Shown one piece after another: positions 47,599-56,897 of a stretch of 64,000 bases of DNA. The stretch is from Deltaproteobacteria bacterium (GTDB taxonomy: Bacteria > Myxococcota > UBA727 > VGSZ01). Position 1 is the first letter of the stretch. Each line of letters starts with the position of its first letter. The translations under genes and the position numbers were made by a program. The stretch lies in contig JADZDP010000256.1 of assembly GCA_020850995.1 (NCBI GenBank), positions 1 to 64,000 on the forward strand, in the 5' to 3' direction. A model generated the notes under the pieces. It made no database searches. It saw only the letters and a program-made list of their open reading frames with translations, and was not told the DNA's origin.

Positions 47599-48188
47599 GG
47601 GTACAGCTCCTGGACCTGCCAGCCTGCGGCGGTCTTTTGGTAGCGCCAGCGCATGTGCAAGCGAAAGGGTCGGTCCTCCCACAGCTCGATGCTCTGCGGC
47701 AGCACGCGATAGCCCGACCAGAAGGGCGGACGCGGCACGGAGCCGAGGCCGAAGCGCGCGGTGGCCGCGGCCACGCGTCCCTCGAGCTCCCCGCGACCAG
47801 CTAGCGGCTGCGACTGCTTGGAGGCCCAGGCGCCGATCTGGCTGACACGCGCGCGCGTGGCGAAGTACGCGTCGGCCTCGGCGTCGCTCACGCGCTCGAC
47901 GGCGCCCTCCACGCGCACCTGACGCTTGAGGCTCTTCCAGTGAAACAAGAGCGCGGCGCGCGGGTTCTCGTCGAGCTCCTGCGCCTTCCTGCTGCCGAGG
48001 TTGGTGTAGAAGACGAAGCCGCGCTCGTCGGCGCCCTTGAGCAGGCACATGCGCACCGAGGGCGCGCCGTCGCGGCTGGCGGTGGCCACGGCGACGGCGT
48101 TGGCATCGTTTGGCTCCTTGGCCTCGGCGTCTGTGAGCCACTGCGCGAAGGTCGTGAGCGGATCGTCGACGGGCTTCATCGCCGGCAT
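47595..48188 (-). CDS. pdxH: Pyridoxamine 5'-phosphate oxidase
   Basis: 197 residues from ATG 48188 (another ATG at 48179). FMN and substrate motifs are present: PSVRMCLLKGADERGFVFYTNLGSRKAQEL, NPRAALLFHWKSLKRQVRVEG, VPRPPFWSGYRVLPQSIE. It oxidises pyridoxine- and pyridoxamine-phosphate to pyridoxal phosphate. It ends QELYP where most relatives end R-LxP, so the last residues are unusual. The lipoprotein gene overlaps its stop by 4 bp. Confidence 0.93.
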   Translation of the reverse strand: MPAMKPVDDPLTTFAQWLTDAEAKEPNDANAVAVATASRDGAPSVRMCLLKGADERGFVFYTNLGSRKAQELDENPRAALLFHWKSLKRQVRVEGAVERVSDAEADAYFATRARVSQIGAWASKQSQPLAGRGELEGRVAAATARFGLGSVPRPPFWSGYRVLPQSIELWEDRPFRLHMRWRYQKTAAGWQVQELYP

Positions 48189-48308
48189 TTGGCCACGGGC
48201 GCGCCGTTCCCGCAAGCGTGACGACGAGACCGCGGCTCGTTGCCGCTGCCCGCACGCGCATGCGACACTCGGCGCGCGCGCCCAGCTTCGACGACGCGCG
48301 GAGGTCGC

Positions 48309-49508
48309 GTGCTTGGCTCTGCCCTCACCCTGGTGCTGCTGACGACACCCGCGGCCAACGCGCCGGTGCCCGCCGGCCTGGTGGGCGACGCGGTCCAGGC
48401 CACCGACGCGGGGCGCTGGTGCGAGGCCCTGCCCCTCTACCTCGAGATCCACCGCCGCTCGGGCAGCATACGCGCGCTCTTCAACGCCGCCGAGGTGGCC
48501 TACGCGGCCGGCGATCGGGTGGCCGCCGCCGACCTCTACCGACGCGTCCAAAGCAGCCCGGGCATCGCCAGCTTCGAGCACCGCGCCACCGTCAAGCAGC
48601 GCGTGGCCGCGGTGTTCCGCGAGACGCAGCGCGCCGGCCCCGGCACCGCCTGCCCGGCAGCGGCGCCACGCTGCGGCGACTGGGTGCTGCAGGAGGGCGA
48701 GCGCTGCGACGACGGCAACGCCGTCGACGGCGATGGCTGCGATTCCACCTGCGTGCCGAGCGCCTGCGGCAACGGCGTGCGCGCCGGCACCGAGCTGTGT
48801 GACGACGGCAACGCCGTCGACGGTGACGGCTGCGATCAGGGGTGCGTGGTGAGCGCCTGCGGCAACGGCGTGCGCGCCGGCACCGAGCAGTGCGACGACG
48901 GCAACACCATCAACGGCGATGGCTGCGACGCCACCTGCGTGCCGAGCAGCTGCGGCAACGGCGTGCGCGCAGGCGCCGAGCAGTGCGACGACGGCAACAC
49001 CGTCGACGGCGATGGTTGCGACCGCGGGTGTCTGGTCACGCGCTGCGGCAACGGCGTGAAGACGGCCGGAGAGCGCTGCGACGACGGCAACGCCATCGAC
49101 GGCGACGGCTGCGAAGGGAGCTGCGTGCCCACGCGGCGCCCAGCGCCCGCGCTGGGGCTCACGCTGGCCGGTGGTGGCGCGGCCGCGTTGGCGGGCGGCG
49201 GCGTGCTGCTCGCCATCGGCCTGGGGCCGCTCGTGGGACGCGATCAAGCGATCGCCAAGCTCGAAGGCCTGCGTGATTCCTACGCCAGCGAGCCCGAGCG
49301 CGCCCTGAGCGGCGTCGAGGGCGCGCGCGCAGAGCTCGAGGAGCACGAGAACGACTGGAACCGCTACGGCGTCCTGTCGGTGGCGGCCGGGGGCGTGGTG
49401 GGCGTCGTCGGGGTCGCGGCCGCGGCCAGCGGTGCATGGCTCGCGCTCACCCACACCACCGAAGACGCGGCGCCCATCGATCAGCCCGCCATGGAGGCAT
49501 CGCCATGA
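48309..49508 (+). CDS. Myxo-disulfide repeat protein with C-terminal membrane hairpin
   Basis: 399 residues from GTG 48309, which has GGAGGT just upstream. A signal sequence (LTLVLLTTPAANA) leads to a TPR-like helical region (GRWCEALPLYLEIHRRSGS..AAEVAYAAGDRVAAADLY). Five myxo-disulfide repeats follow, each with C(D)DGN-DGDGC and CGNGV. The C-terminus has two hydrophobic helices (about 280-308 and 351-377) with a charged loop of about 40 residues. The lipoprotein gene starts within its stop (ATGA). The plan matches the pair at 10914-15418. Confidence 0.83.
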   Translation: MLGSALTLVLLTTPAANAPVPAGLVGDAVQATDAGRWCEALPLYLEIHRRSGSIRALFNAAEVAYAAGDRVAAADLYRRVQSSPGIASFEHRATVKQRVAAVFRETQRAGPGTACPAAAPRCGDWVLQEGERCDDGNAVDGDGCDSTCVPSACGNGVRAGTELCDDGNAVDGDGCDQGCVVSACGNGVRAGTEQCDDGNTINGDGCDATCVPSSCGNGVRAGAEQCDDGNTVDGDGCDRGCLVTRCGNGVKTAGERCDDGNAIDGDGCEGSCVPTRRPAPALGLTLAGGGAAALAGGGVLLAIGLGPLVGRDQAIAKLEGLRDSYASEPERALSGVEGARAELEEHENDWNRYGVLSVAAGGVVGVVGVAAAASGAWLALTHTTEDAAPIDQPAMEASP

Positions 49509-52500
49509 GCGCCCGCGCGACAGCTCTGGCGGTGGCGCTACTCGTCACCGGCTGTGATCGGGAAGTCACCGACTTCGGCAAGCCCTGCGGTTCCGGCGAG
49601 GACTGCAGCGGCGATAGCGCGCGCTGCGTGGGCGGCGTGTGCGTGCCGCCGCGCCAGCAAGGCGACCTCGGCGAGAGCTGCGAGAACGCGCTGCCCATTG
49701 GTGGCGCAGGCTTCGACCGCAGCTCCGCGCCGCTGGTGCACGAGCTCAGCCTCGAGGGAGCGTCCGCCAACTACGCGACGAGCTGCGCCGGTGCCCCCAC
49801 CCCCGACGTGGTGCTCACCTTCACGATCCCCGAGCGCTCGTCCCCGTTCCCGGTGCGGATCCGCACCGAGCTCGCCGCGGCCACGCTCTCGCTGCGCCCC
49901 CTGGAAGACGCTGCCTGCGACACCGAGCTTTCCGACGCCTGCGCGGCCGGAGGCGAGCTCTTGCTGGAGCGCGTGGGCCCGGGGTCCTGGGCGCTCGTGG
50001 TGGGAGCGCTCGGCACCGTGACCGAGTCGGTGCGCGTGATCGTGGAGCCCATCGACTGCCCCGAGGGCTACCTGCCCTTCGACGAGGCCACCTGCGCGGG
50101 CTTTCGCGCGATCGACCCACCGCACGAGGAGCGCGCGTTCGCGCAGCTGACTGCGCTGCCCGACGGGCGAGCCGTGCTGAGCGGCGGAGCGGACGAGCAG
50201 GGAATACCGATAGCGGGCGCCGAGCTGTTCGAGCCGGTCGCTGAGGCTTGGACCTTCTTGGTGAGCGCCGCGCGCACGCCACCGCACGGGGCGCTCGTCG
50301 CCGGGGAGCACCTGGTGCTGCTCGACGGCGGAGCCTTGCCGCAGCTCGTCGTTGACCAGGGTGGCGAGGACGCAGTGCTGCCGCTCGACATCGAACCCTT
50401 CGGCGGCGGGCCGAGTGGGCTCGTATCCACGGCCGCACACCTGTCTGCTGGTCTGCCGTCTGGCGCGGTGGCGATCCTCTCGGACGACTCCGACCATCTC
50501 TTGCGCCTGCAGCGCGAGCCCCAGCGCTGTTACCACGGCGTCTGCCCGAACCGCGCGGGCATCTGCGTGGTCGACCCAGACGCACCCTCGAGTCCCGGCA
50601 TCTGCCTCTGCCCCGATGGCCCGTGCATGGGACCCACTCGCCTCAGCGGCGACAGCGTCACCACTGGCGCGCGCCCCATGGACCTCGCGTCGCGCGGGCA
50701 GCCGATTGTCGCGGGCCTCGTGCGCGGCGGTGAGCACGTCGCGGTCCACGGTGGCGACCTGCTCGCCGATCTCGAGATCACGACCAAGCACTGGCGCACG
50801 ATCTCGGTGACGCCGCGCGATAGACCGGCCCTGAGTGCCATCAACGCCGGTGTGCTGGTCGTCGGCGGGCTCGTGGACGGCGCACCCACGGCGGAGATCG
50901 AGCTGGTCAATGCCTCGCTGCAGTCAAGAACGAGCCTGGCGCCGCTCCACCACGCGCGCGCCGATCACGGTCAAGCGACGCTGCCCGACGGGCGTGTGCT
51001 CATGGTGGGTGGCCGCGGGGTCGGTGGCGATGCGCTGATGAGCGCGGAGCTCGTCGACGGCGAGGCAGGCACGGTAACCCGTCTGCCGAGCCTGAGCGCG
51101 GGGCTCGCCACGGCCCGGGCGGTCACGCTTGCCGACGGTCGCGTGCTGGTCCTGGGCAGCGGCGACGACGGTGGGCCGCTCACGCAAGCATGGGTTTTCG
51201 AGGTGATCCCCCACGGCGCGCGCTTGCCCCCGCCGCAGTCGAACCCCTGCGGGCCCTTGGTGCCGCTCGATACGCGGAGGGCCTTCGGGAGCGACGCCCC
51301 GCTGGCCGTGGAGGAGACCACCGTCGGGGAGCGCGATCGCTTCCACGACCCAGCTTGCGGCTCGAGCTACGACTCGCTGGGCCCAGAGCGCCTGTTCTCG
51401 TTTTCGCTCACCCAACCCGCGTCGCTGCGCGCCGCGACGAGCCTCGAGCGCGCCGCCCTGGTGCTGTGGAACTCCGGGTGCAGCGACCAGCCCAGCCTCG
51501 GTTGTGCCCTGGCGCGCGCCTCGAACGACCCACCGAAGACCTGGCTCTCGGCGCCGAACCTGCCGGCGGGCGACTACGTCCTCGTGGTCGAGGCCCATCT
51601 TCCGCCGGTGGAACCTGACTCCGTGCGGCATGGCAGCGCGTTCACGCTCAGCCTTCAGCTCGGCGCGCCCGCGTCCTGCACCCTCGGTGACGAGGATCCC
51701 GACGACGACAGCCCGGTTGGGGCTCGCCACCTCCTTCCCCTGTCCTGGGACGACTACCCGGTCACCGCCGCACCGGAAGTCGCGGCAGGCACCCTGTGCG
51801 CTGGCGACGAGGACTACCTGATCGTCGAGCGGTGGTCGTCGAGCTCGGACTTGTGGATGGAGAACGCCTCCCGGAACGACTCGACCATCGCGCCGGCCAT
51901 CGTCGATGAGGCGGCCTCACTGGCCGCGGGCGCGCCGGTGTACAGCTTCCCCGAGGGCCTGCCCTTCGGTGACGGAGAGACCGGGACAGGGATCTTCTTG
52001 GTCAAGCTCGCCGTGAGCGCCAACGACCCCTTCGAGCGTCGGTGGGAGCTCTGGCAGGAATCCGACAGCTGCGCGCCCGAGGACGTCGACTCGCTGGTCG
52101 CCGTGCTCGACGACGGCCACCACCCGGCGCGGCGCGTGCAGCTCCCACCATCGGGCACCATCGATCGTTGCCTCACCAGCGACCAGGACGTCGACGTCAC
52201 CGTGGTCGAGGCACAAGACGGGCTCGACACGCTCGTCCGCATCGACGACGCCTACGACGTGGCGGCCCAACTCTACGCCCTGGGCGCGCCCGACGCGCCG
52301 CTCGGAGCTGCCGTCGGCGCTCCAATCCCGAACGACGCCTTTGGCGTGGTGCCAGCAGGCACGGCGCCATACATCGCGGTGGCGCTGTTCACGGCCACCA
52401 CCAACGGCGAATGGGCCCGCTTCACCGTCGACCACCGTGCGTTGAGCGTGCCCTGCGATGAGGCCACGCCGCTGTCCGACGACGGCACTTGGCCCATCGA

Positions 52501-52852
52501 CAGCGCCTCGTTGTCGGCGCGCCTGACCCCCGAGGATTTCGGCGACTGCACGGGGTACAGCGCCGACGGCGACGAGGCGGTGGGCGCCATCACCCTCGGT
52601 GACGGCGATGTGCTCGACGCCGAGCTCGAGCCCGATGGCGACGCCGATGTGAGCGTGTATCTGCTCACCGGGTGCCTCGTCGGTACCGCCACGTGCGTCG
52701 CCGGGCTCGACGACAGCGGCGGGGGGTTCGCGGAGTCCATCCGCTACACTCACGCGGGCGCCGACCAGACCTTCTACCTCGTGGCCGACAGCTACTCGAC
52801 GTCGCCCTACAGCGCGACGCTGCGCTGGACCGTGACGCGCGCCGGACAGTGA
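49505..52852 (+). CDS. Large lipoprotein with Kelch-like propeller and PPC-like domains
   Basis: 1115 residues. MSARATALAVALLVTGC is the lipoprotein signal; ATG 49505 overlaps the previous stop by 4 bp. A Cys-rich start (CGSGEDCSGDSARC) precedes a PPC-like domain (SCENALPIGGAGFD). Kelch or galactose-oxidase-like blades follow: LTALPDGRAVLSGGADEQGIPIAGAELFEP, ATLPDGRVLMVGGRGVGGDALMSAELVD, VTLADGRVLVLGSGDDGG. Several further PPC-like beta domains fill the C-terminal half (YTHAGADQTFYLVADSYS). Likely a surface protein that works with the hairpin protein. Confidence 0.8.
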   Translation: MSARATALAVALLVTGCDREVTDFGKPCGSGEDCSGDSARCVGGVCVPPRQQGDLGESCENALPIGGAGFDRSSAPLVHELSLEGASANYATSCAGAPTPDVVLTFTIPERSSPFPVRIRTELAAATLSLRPLEDAACDTELSDACAAGGELLLERVGPGSWALVVGALGTVTESVRVIVEPIDCPEGYLPFDEATCAGFRAIDPPHEERAFAQLTALPDGRAVLSGGADEQGIPIAGAELFEPVAEAWTFLVSAARTPPHGALVAGEHLVLLDGGALPQLVVDQGGEDAVLPLDIEPFGGGPSGLVSTAAHLSAGLPSGAVAILSDDSDHLLRLQREPQRCYHGVCPNRAGICVVDPDAPSSPGICLCPDGPCMGPTRLSGDSVTTGARPMDLASRGQPIVAGLVRGGEHVAVHGGDLLADLEITTKHWRTISVTPRDRPALSAINAGVLVVGGLVDGAPTAEIELVNASLQSRTSLAPLHHARADHGQATLPDGRVLMVGGRGVGGDALMSAELVDGEAGTVTRLPSLSAGLATARAVTLADGRVLVLGSGDDGGPLTQAWVFEVIPHGARLPPPQSNPCGPLVPLDTRRAFGSDAPLAVEETTVGERDRFHDPACGSSYDSLGPERLFSFSLTQPASLRAATSLERAALVLWNSGCSDQPSLGCALARASNDPPKTWLSAPNLPAGDYVLVVEAHLPPVEPDSVRHGSAFTLSLQLGAPASCTLGDEDPDDDSPVGARHLLPLSWDDYPVTAAPEVAAGTLCAGDEDYLIVERWSSSSDLWMENASRNDSTIAPAIVDEAASLAAGAPVYSFPEGLPFGDGETGTGIFLVKLAVSANDPFERRWELWQESDSCAPEDVDSLVAVLDDGHHPARRVQLPPSGTIDRCLTSDQDVDVTVVEAQDGLDTLVRIDDAYDVAAQLYALGAPDAPLGAAVGAPIPNDAFGVVPAGTAPYIAVALFTATTNGEWARFTVDHRALSVPCDEATPLSDDGTWPIDSASLSARLTPEDFGDCTGYSADGDEAVGAITLGDGDVLDAELEPDGDADVSVYLLTGCLVGTATCVAGLDDSGGGFAESIRYTHAGADQTFYLVADSYSTSPYSATLRWTVTRAGQ

Positions 52853-52918
52853 GCGCGATCGCACGCTCACGACGCCGCGCGAGGCGCTATGCTACCCGCG
52901 GAGCCGCGCGCGCACCCC

Positions 52919-54274
52919 ATGGCAGAGAGCGATGACCTGGTAGGCAAGACGCTCGGCGAGCGCTGGTCGCTGCGCTGTCGCTTGGGCGCGGGCGGTATGG
53001 GCGCCGTCTACGTAGCCCACGACCTCCAAGGCGGGCCCACCGCCGCCATCAAGGTGGTCAAGCGCGAGCTCTCCGACGACGCCGAGGCGCGCGCGCGCTT
53101 CTCGCGCGAGGCCGAGGCGCTGCGCCTGCTCGACGACCCCCACGTCGTACGCTTCTACGATACCGGCGAGACCGGCGACTTGCGCTTCATCGCCATGGAG
53201 CTGCTCGAGGGGCGCACGCTCAAGAGCCGCCTGCAGTCGCGGGGCGCCATCCCCTGGCGCGAGAGCGTCCCCATCGTGCGTGACGTCGTGTGCGCGCTGC
53301 GGGCCGCGCACCAGGCGGGCCTCATCCACCGCGACCTCAAGCCCGAGAACATCTTCCTCGCCGATAGCCCCGGCAGCACCACGCCAGCCGTCAAGCTGCT
53401 CGACTTCGGCGTGGCGCGCCACACGCGCTTGCCGGCGGGGCAGACCATGACCGCCACCGGCGTGGTGCCGGGCACGCCGGGCTTCGTGGCCCCCGAGGTT
53501 GTGCTCAAGGGCCCATCGAACGATCCGCGCTCCGACTACTACGGCCTCGGCGCCACGTGGTTCGAGATGCTGACGGGCGAGAAGCCCTTCAGCGCCGAGA
53601 CGCCCTTCGCGCTGGCGATGCTGCACGTCACCGCCGAGGTGCCGCTGCCGACGCACGTGCGCCCCACCCTGCGCTTGCCGCTGCGCCTCGAGGCGCTGCT
53701 CGCGGCGCTGCTCGCCAAGACGCCCGAGCAACGCCCGGCAAGCGCCGAGCAGATCCTGACCGAGCTCGACGCCATCGCCAAGGAGGCCGACGGTCCCGTG
53801 CGCGACGTCGACCCCGTGAGCAGCCTGCACAACCGCTTCCGCCCCATCACCAGCGAGGCCACGCCACACACCCGCTCCGTGACCGGGCCCGCGGACCTGC
53901 AGCCGCACGAGGCCACGATGACCGCCGGCTTCACCTCGCTCGAGCAGACGATGCGCAGGCCGGCAGAGCGCTGGCGCGCCGCTGCGCTCACCATGCTGGT
54001 GGCCTTCGTCGTCGGCTGCGCGGCAGTGTACTGGCTGGCACGCTCTGGCGGCCCCAGCACCGACCACGAGCACCCCGTCGCGATCGAGGCGCCGAAACAA
54101 CCCGTGGCGGCGCCGCCGCCGGTGCAGCAACCCGCGCCGGACCCGGTGCCGTCGCCGGCAAGCTCTCCGGCGCTCCCGGCAGAGGAGCCGCGGCACCCGA
54201 AGAAGGCGCCCACCCCGAAGCTCAAGCCGATCATCCTGCCGATCGAGCAGCCAGCCTCGGCGCCAGGTCAGTAG
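52919..54274 (+). CDS. Ser/Thr protein kinase with one membrane span
   Basis: 451 residues. Kinase domain about 20-290: GAGGMGAVYVA, AIKVVK, IHRDLKPENIF, LLDFGVARH, TPGFVAPE. Here the catalytic loop is the usual HRDLKPEN, unlike HRDVSP(Q/H)N in the other two kinases of the window. A membrane helix lies near 353-375 (LTMLVAFVVGCAAVYWLA), and a short Pro-rich tail is outside. ATG 52919 was chosen over an upstream frame start. It lies 66 bp after the Kelch lipoprotein gene and may be part of the same unit. Confidence 0.92.
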   Translation: MAESDDLVGKTLGERWSLRCRLGAGGMGAVYVAHDLQGGPTAAIKVVKRELSDDAEARARFSREAEALRLLDDPHVVRFYDTGETGDLRFIAMELLEGRTLKSRLQSRGAIPWRESVPIVRDVVCALRAAHQAGLIHRDLKPENIFLADSPGSTTPAVKLLDFGVARHTRLPAGQTMTATGVVPGTPGFVAPEVVLKGPSNDPRSDYYGLGATWFEMLTGEKPFSAETPFALAMLHVTAEVPLPTHVRPTLRLPLRLEALLAALLAKTPEQRPASAEQILTELDAIAKEADGPVRDVDPVSSLHNRFRPITSEATPHTRSVTGPADLQPHEATMTAGFTSLEQTMRRPAERWRAAALTMLVAFVVGCAAVYWLARSGGPSTDHEHPVAIEAPKQPVAAPPPVQQPAPDPVPSPASSPALPAEEPRHPKKAPTPKLKPIILPIEQPASAPGQ

Positions 54275-54294
54275 CGCCGACCGACCTCAGATCC

Positions 54295-54783
54295 TCAGAA
54301 CACCACGCCGAGCATCAGCTCGAAGCCGGGCGTCGGCTCCTGGCCGTCGAGCGGGACGTTCGCGTACACGCGCGGCGCGAGCTGGACCATGTCGAAGAGC
54401 ACGAGCTTGTAGCCCACCTCGCCGTTGACGACGGCGCTCGGGCGCTCGTCCAGCGTGGCCATCATGGCGCCAGCGCCGATACCGCCGAAGAGGCCGGTGG
54501 CGCGCGTGGTGTCTTGGAAGGTCCACGCGAAGTAGCGCACGCCAGCGCGCGCGTAGGCGGCGGGGTGATCCTTGAGCACCTCGAAGGGGTCGTCGAAGGC
54601 CTTGATCTCGCCAAACACGTGCGCCGTGAGGGTCTTGTCGATCTGCACCTCGACCTCGAGGTTCGGCACGCCCAGCGCCGGCTTGATGACGTCGAGGCCG
54701 ATATGCAGCGCCGCGCCGGTCTCGGCGCGGGCCGCGGTCGCGAAGCCGAGAGAGAGGGCGAACAGGACCACGAGCGCGCGCAT
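54295..54783 (-). CDS. Small exported protein, possible outer-membrane barrel
   Basis: 162 residues with a clear Sec signal (MRALVVLFALSLGFATAARA) and a strong ribosome site GGAGGT before ATG 54783. The mature part is made of amphipathic strands (NLEVEVQIDKTLTAHVFGEI, PAAYARAGVRYFAWTF, GFELMLGVVF) and ends in Phe, as many outer-membrane barrels do. Function unknown. It is convergent with the kinase gene. Confidence 0.75.
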   Translation of the reverse strand: MRALVVLFALSLGFATAARAETGAALHIGLDVIKPALGVPNLEVEVQIDKTLTAHVFGEIKAFDDPFEVLKDHPAAYARAGVRYFAWTFQDTTRATGLFGGIGAGAMMATLDERPSAVVNGEVGYKLVLFDMVQLAPRVYANVPLDGQEPTPGFELMLGVVF

Positions 54784-54938
54784 GGACACCTCCGCTTGGT
54801 GGGTGAGGACGCGCAACGTTGCGCGGAACGCCGGGCGAGCGCAAGAGGGACAGCGCTGAGCGCGGGCCGCCGCCAGCGGCCGTGCCCAGGGATGCAGGCG
54901 CGCCCAAGGGCGGCGGGGCCAAGGCCGCCGTCGCGCGC

Positions 54939-55502
54939 CTACTCCACCAGCAGCTCGGCGAGCGCGATGTCCTGCCAGTGCGTGCGGTCGCCGTCGTCCA
55001 TCAGCGAGGTGAAGCGCACGGCGCGCACGCCCCCCACCGCGGCCTTGGGCGTGAAGCTGATGTCGGCGAGCGTGTTCTTCGCCTCGTTCTTGAAGGACGC
55101 GAGCACGGCGCCCTGGTCGTCGAGCAGCTCGAGCCTTCCATAGTGGATGGAGAAGCCCTTGAGCCACGCGGGCTCGCGGTTGCCGAGCAGGGTCACCCGC
55201 GTGACGGTGACCGGCTCGGGGAAGCGCAGCTCGACCCAGGGCGTGGTGCCGAGCGCCGCGGCGTCGCCGCCCGCCGAGAACCAGCTCGTGCTCACGTCAC
55301 CATCGACCAGGCGGCTGCTGGGCCAGCCGGTCCACGTCGTCGACGCGGAGGTGGTGATGCGCCCCTGGTAGCGCGCCATCAGTGGCGTCGACAGGCGCGG
55401 CGGGGTGGCGGGGGGTTGCGCCGCGGCCCCGTCGACGGCGCGGGAGGGAGGTGGTGCGCCGCCGGGATCGGCCGCCGCGAGCAGGAGCGCGAGTGCGATC
55501 AT
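54939..55502 (-). CDS. Secreted discoidin (F5/8 type C)-like protein
   Basis: 187 residues with a short signal (MIALALLLAAADPGG). One domain resembles F5/8 type C: WPSSRLVDGDVSTSWFS, TTPWVELRFPEPVTVTRVTLLGN, GRLELLDDQGAVL and VRAVRFT-L. Such domains bind sugars or lipids. ATG 55502 was chosen for the signal peptide. It is divergent from the NRDE gene. Confidence 0.75.
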   Translation of the reverse strand: MIALALLLAAADPGGAPPPSRAVDGAAAQPPATPPRLSTPLMARYQGRITTSASTTWTGWPSSRLVDGDVSTSWFSAGGDAAALGTTPWVELRFPEPVTVTRVTLLGNREPAWLKGFSIHYGRLELLDDQGAVLASFKNEAKNTLADISFTPKAAVGGVRAVRFTSLMDDGDRTHWQDIALAELLVE

Positions 55503-55572
55503 GCGCACAGCGTAACGCCTGGGCCGGCAGCCCGTGCTTGCGCGCCGCGTGACCGTGCGTACACCGTGACGC

Positions 55573-56364
55573 ATGTGCCTGCTGATCGCGCTCTCGCGCT
55601 GCCACCCGAGCGCGCCCCTGATCATCGCCGCGAACCGCGACGAGTGGCTGGCGCGACCGGCCTCGTCGTGCGCGCTGCTGCAGGCGGCCGGACCGTGCAT
55701 CGTCGGTGGCAAGGACGAGCTCGCTGGCGGCACCTGGCTCGCGCTCAACGAGCACGGCGTGTGCGCCGGGCTCACCAACCGTCCCTCGCCCAACCGTGAT
55801 CCGGGCTTGCGCTCGCGCGGCGAGCTGCCGCTGGCGCTGGCGCGTCATCGGAGCGCACGCGAGGCCGTCGACGCGTTCGTCACGGCGCACCGCCCGTCTG
55901 ACTATGGTCCCGCGTGGCTCTTGGTGGGCGACGCCGAGGCGCTCTTCCTCATCGACATGACCGGCGGCGACGCCCCCGGCGTGCGCGCGCTGGCGCCGGG
56001 CCTGCACGTGCTCGAGAACCGCGCCTTCGATGCCCCCTCGGCCAAGGCGGCCGCAGTGCGCGCGCGCCTGCGTGACGTGGCGCTGCTCGGCGGCGACGCG
56101 CTCCATGCCCGCCTCGTCGACGTGCTGCGCAGCCACGACGTCCCCGACGGGCCCGGCGACGACAGCGGCGTGCCGGGCTTCGTGCGGCCGCGCGAGACCG
56201 AGGCCAACTGCGTGCACGCCGGGCCCTACGGCACGCGCGCCGCCACCGTGGTGGTGGTGGGCACCGGCGCGCCGCGCTTGTGGTGCTCCGACGGCCCACC
56301 GTGCACCCATCCGCTCGTCGAGCGGAGCGCGCTCTTCGTCGAGGGCTCACTCCCGCTCGGTTGA
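55573..56364 (+). CDS. NRDE / TANGO2 family protein
   Basis: 263 residues. The start MCLLIALSRCHPSAPLIIAANRDEW holds the invariant Cys2 and the NRDE motif; GGTWLALNEHGVCAGLTNR and NRAFDAPSAK fit the family. Members have an Ntn-hydrolase-like fold and are linked to lipid and haem handling in eukaryotes; the bacterial role is not settled. There is no signal peptide, so it is cytoplasmic. Confidence 0.9.
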   Translation: MCLLIALSRCHPSAPLIIAANRDEWLARPASSCALLQAAGPCIVGGKDELAGGTWLALNEHGVCAGLTNRPSPNRDPGLRSRGELPLALARHRSAREAVDAFVTAHRPSDYGPAWLLVGDAEALFLIDMTGGDAPGVRALAPGLHVLENRAFDAPSAKAAAVRARLRDVALLGGDALHARLVDVLRSHDVPDGPGDDSGVPGFVRPRETEANCVHAGPYGTRAATVVVVGTGAPRLWCSDGPPCTHPLVERSALFVEGSLPLG

Positions 56365-56418
56365 TCGGCCGACGCGCGAGGGCCTTGCGCGCGTGGATCG
56401 CTGCCGTAGCTTCGATCC

Positions 56419-56886
56419 ATGCGTGTGGTGTCACTGCTCTTCGTGTGCGTGCTCGCGTTGCCAGCGCTGGCGGTCGGGTTGCGTCCCCACCTCGACGTCG
56501 CGGTGCTCGAGGCGCGCACCCACGTCGACGGGCAGTGGTTCGGTGAGAACGCCTACCATTTCCGTGTCGCCGGTCTGCGCCCCCACGCCCTCGACGGTCG
56601 CACGCTGACATGGACCATCACCATCAAGCCGCAGGGCGCCAAGTGGAAGGGCGCCAAGGCCTGGCTCATGGGCAAGCAGAAGGTTGAGCAGGGCATCGTC
56701 TCCGACATGGCGTTCGCGCTCTTGTACCGTTCGCTGGCCAAGGCCAAGATCCGCCCCGGCGCGCACGTCGCGGCCATCACCGCCGTCACCGACGAGGGAC
56801 GCGAGGTCTATCGTGGCGAGGTGGTGTTCGAGCTGCCCACCACCGGCCGGCATGCGTATCAGCCCGACGAGCTGTTGCGGCGCTGA
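56419..56886 (+). CDS. Small secreted protein of unknown function
   Basis: 155 residues with a Sec signal (MRVVSLLFVCVLALPALA). The mature domain is basic and strand-rich (LTWTITIKPQGAKWKGAKAWLMGKQKVEQGIVSD..EVYRGEVVFELP). No family recognised. It lies 54 bp after the NRDE gene in the same direction. Confidence 0.7.
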   Translation: MRVVSLLFVCVLALPALAVGLRPHLDVAVLEARTHVDGQWFGENAYHFRVAGLRPHALDGRTLTWTITIKPQGAKWKGAKAWLMGKQKVEQGIVSDMAFALLYRSLAKAKIRPGAHVAAITAVTDEGREVYRGEVVFELPTTGRHAYQPDELLRR

Positions 56887-56897
56887 CCGACCGGAGC

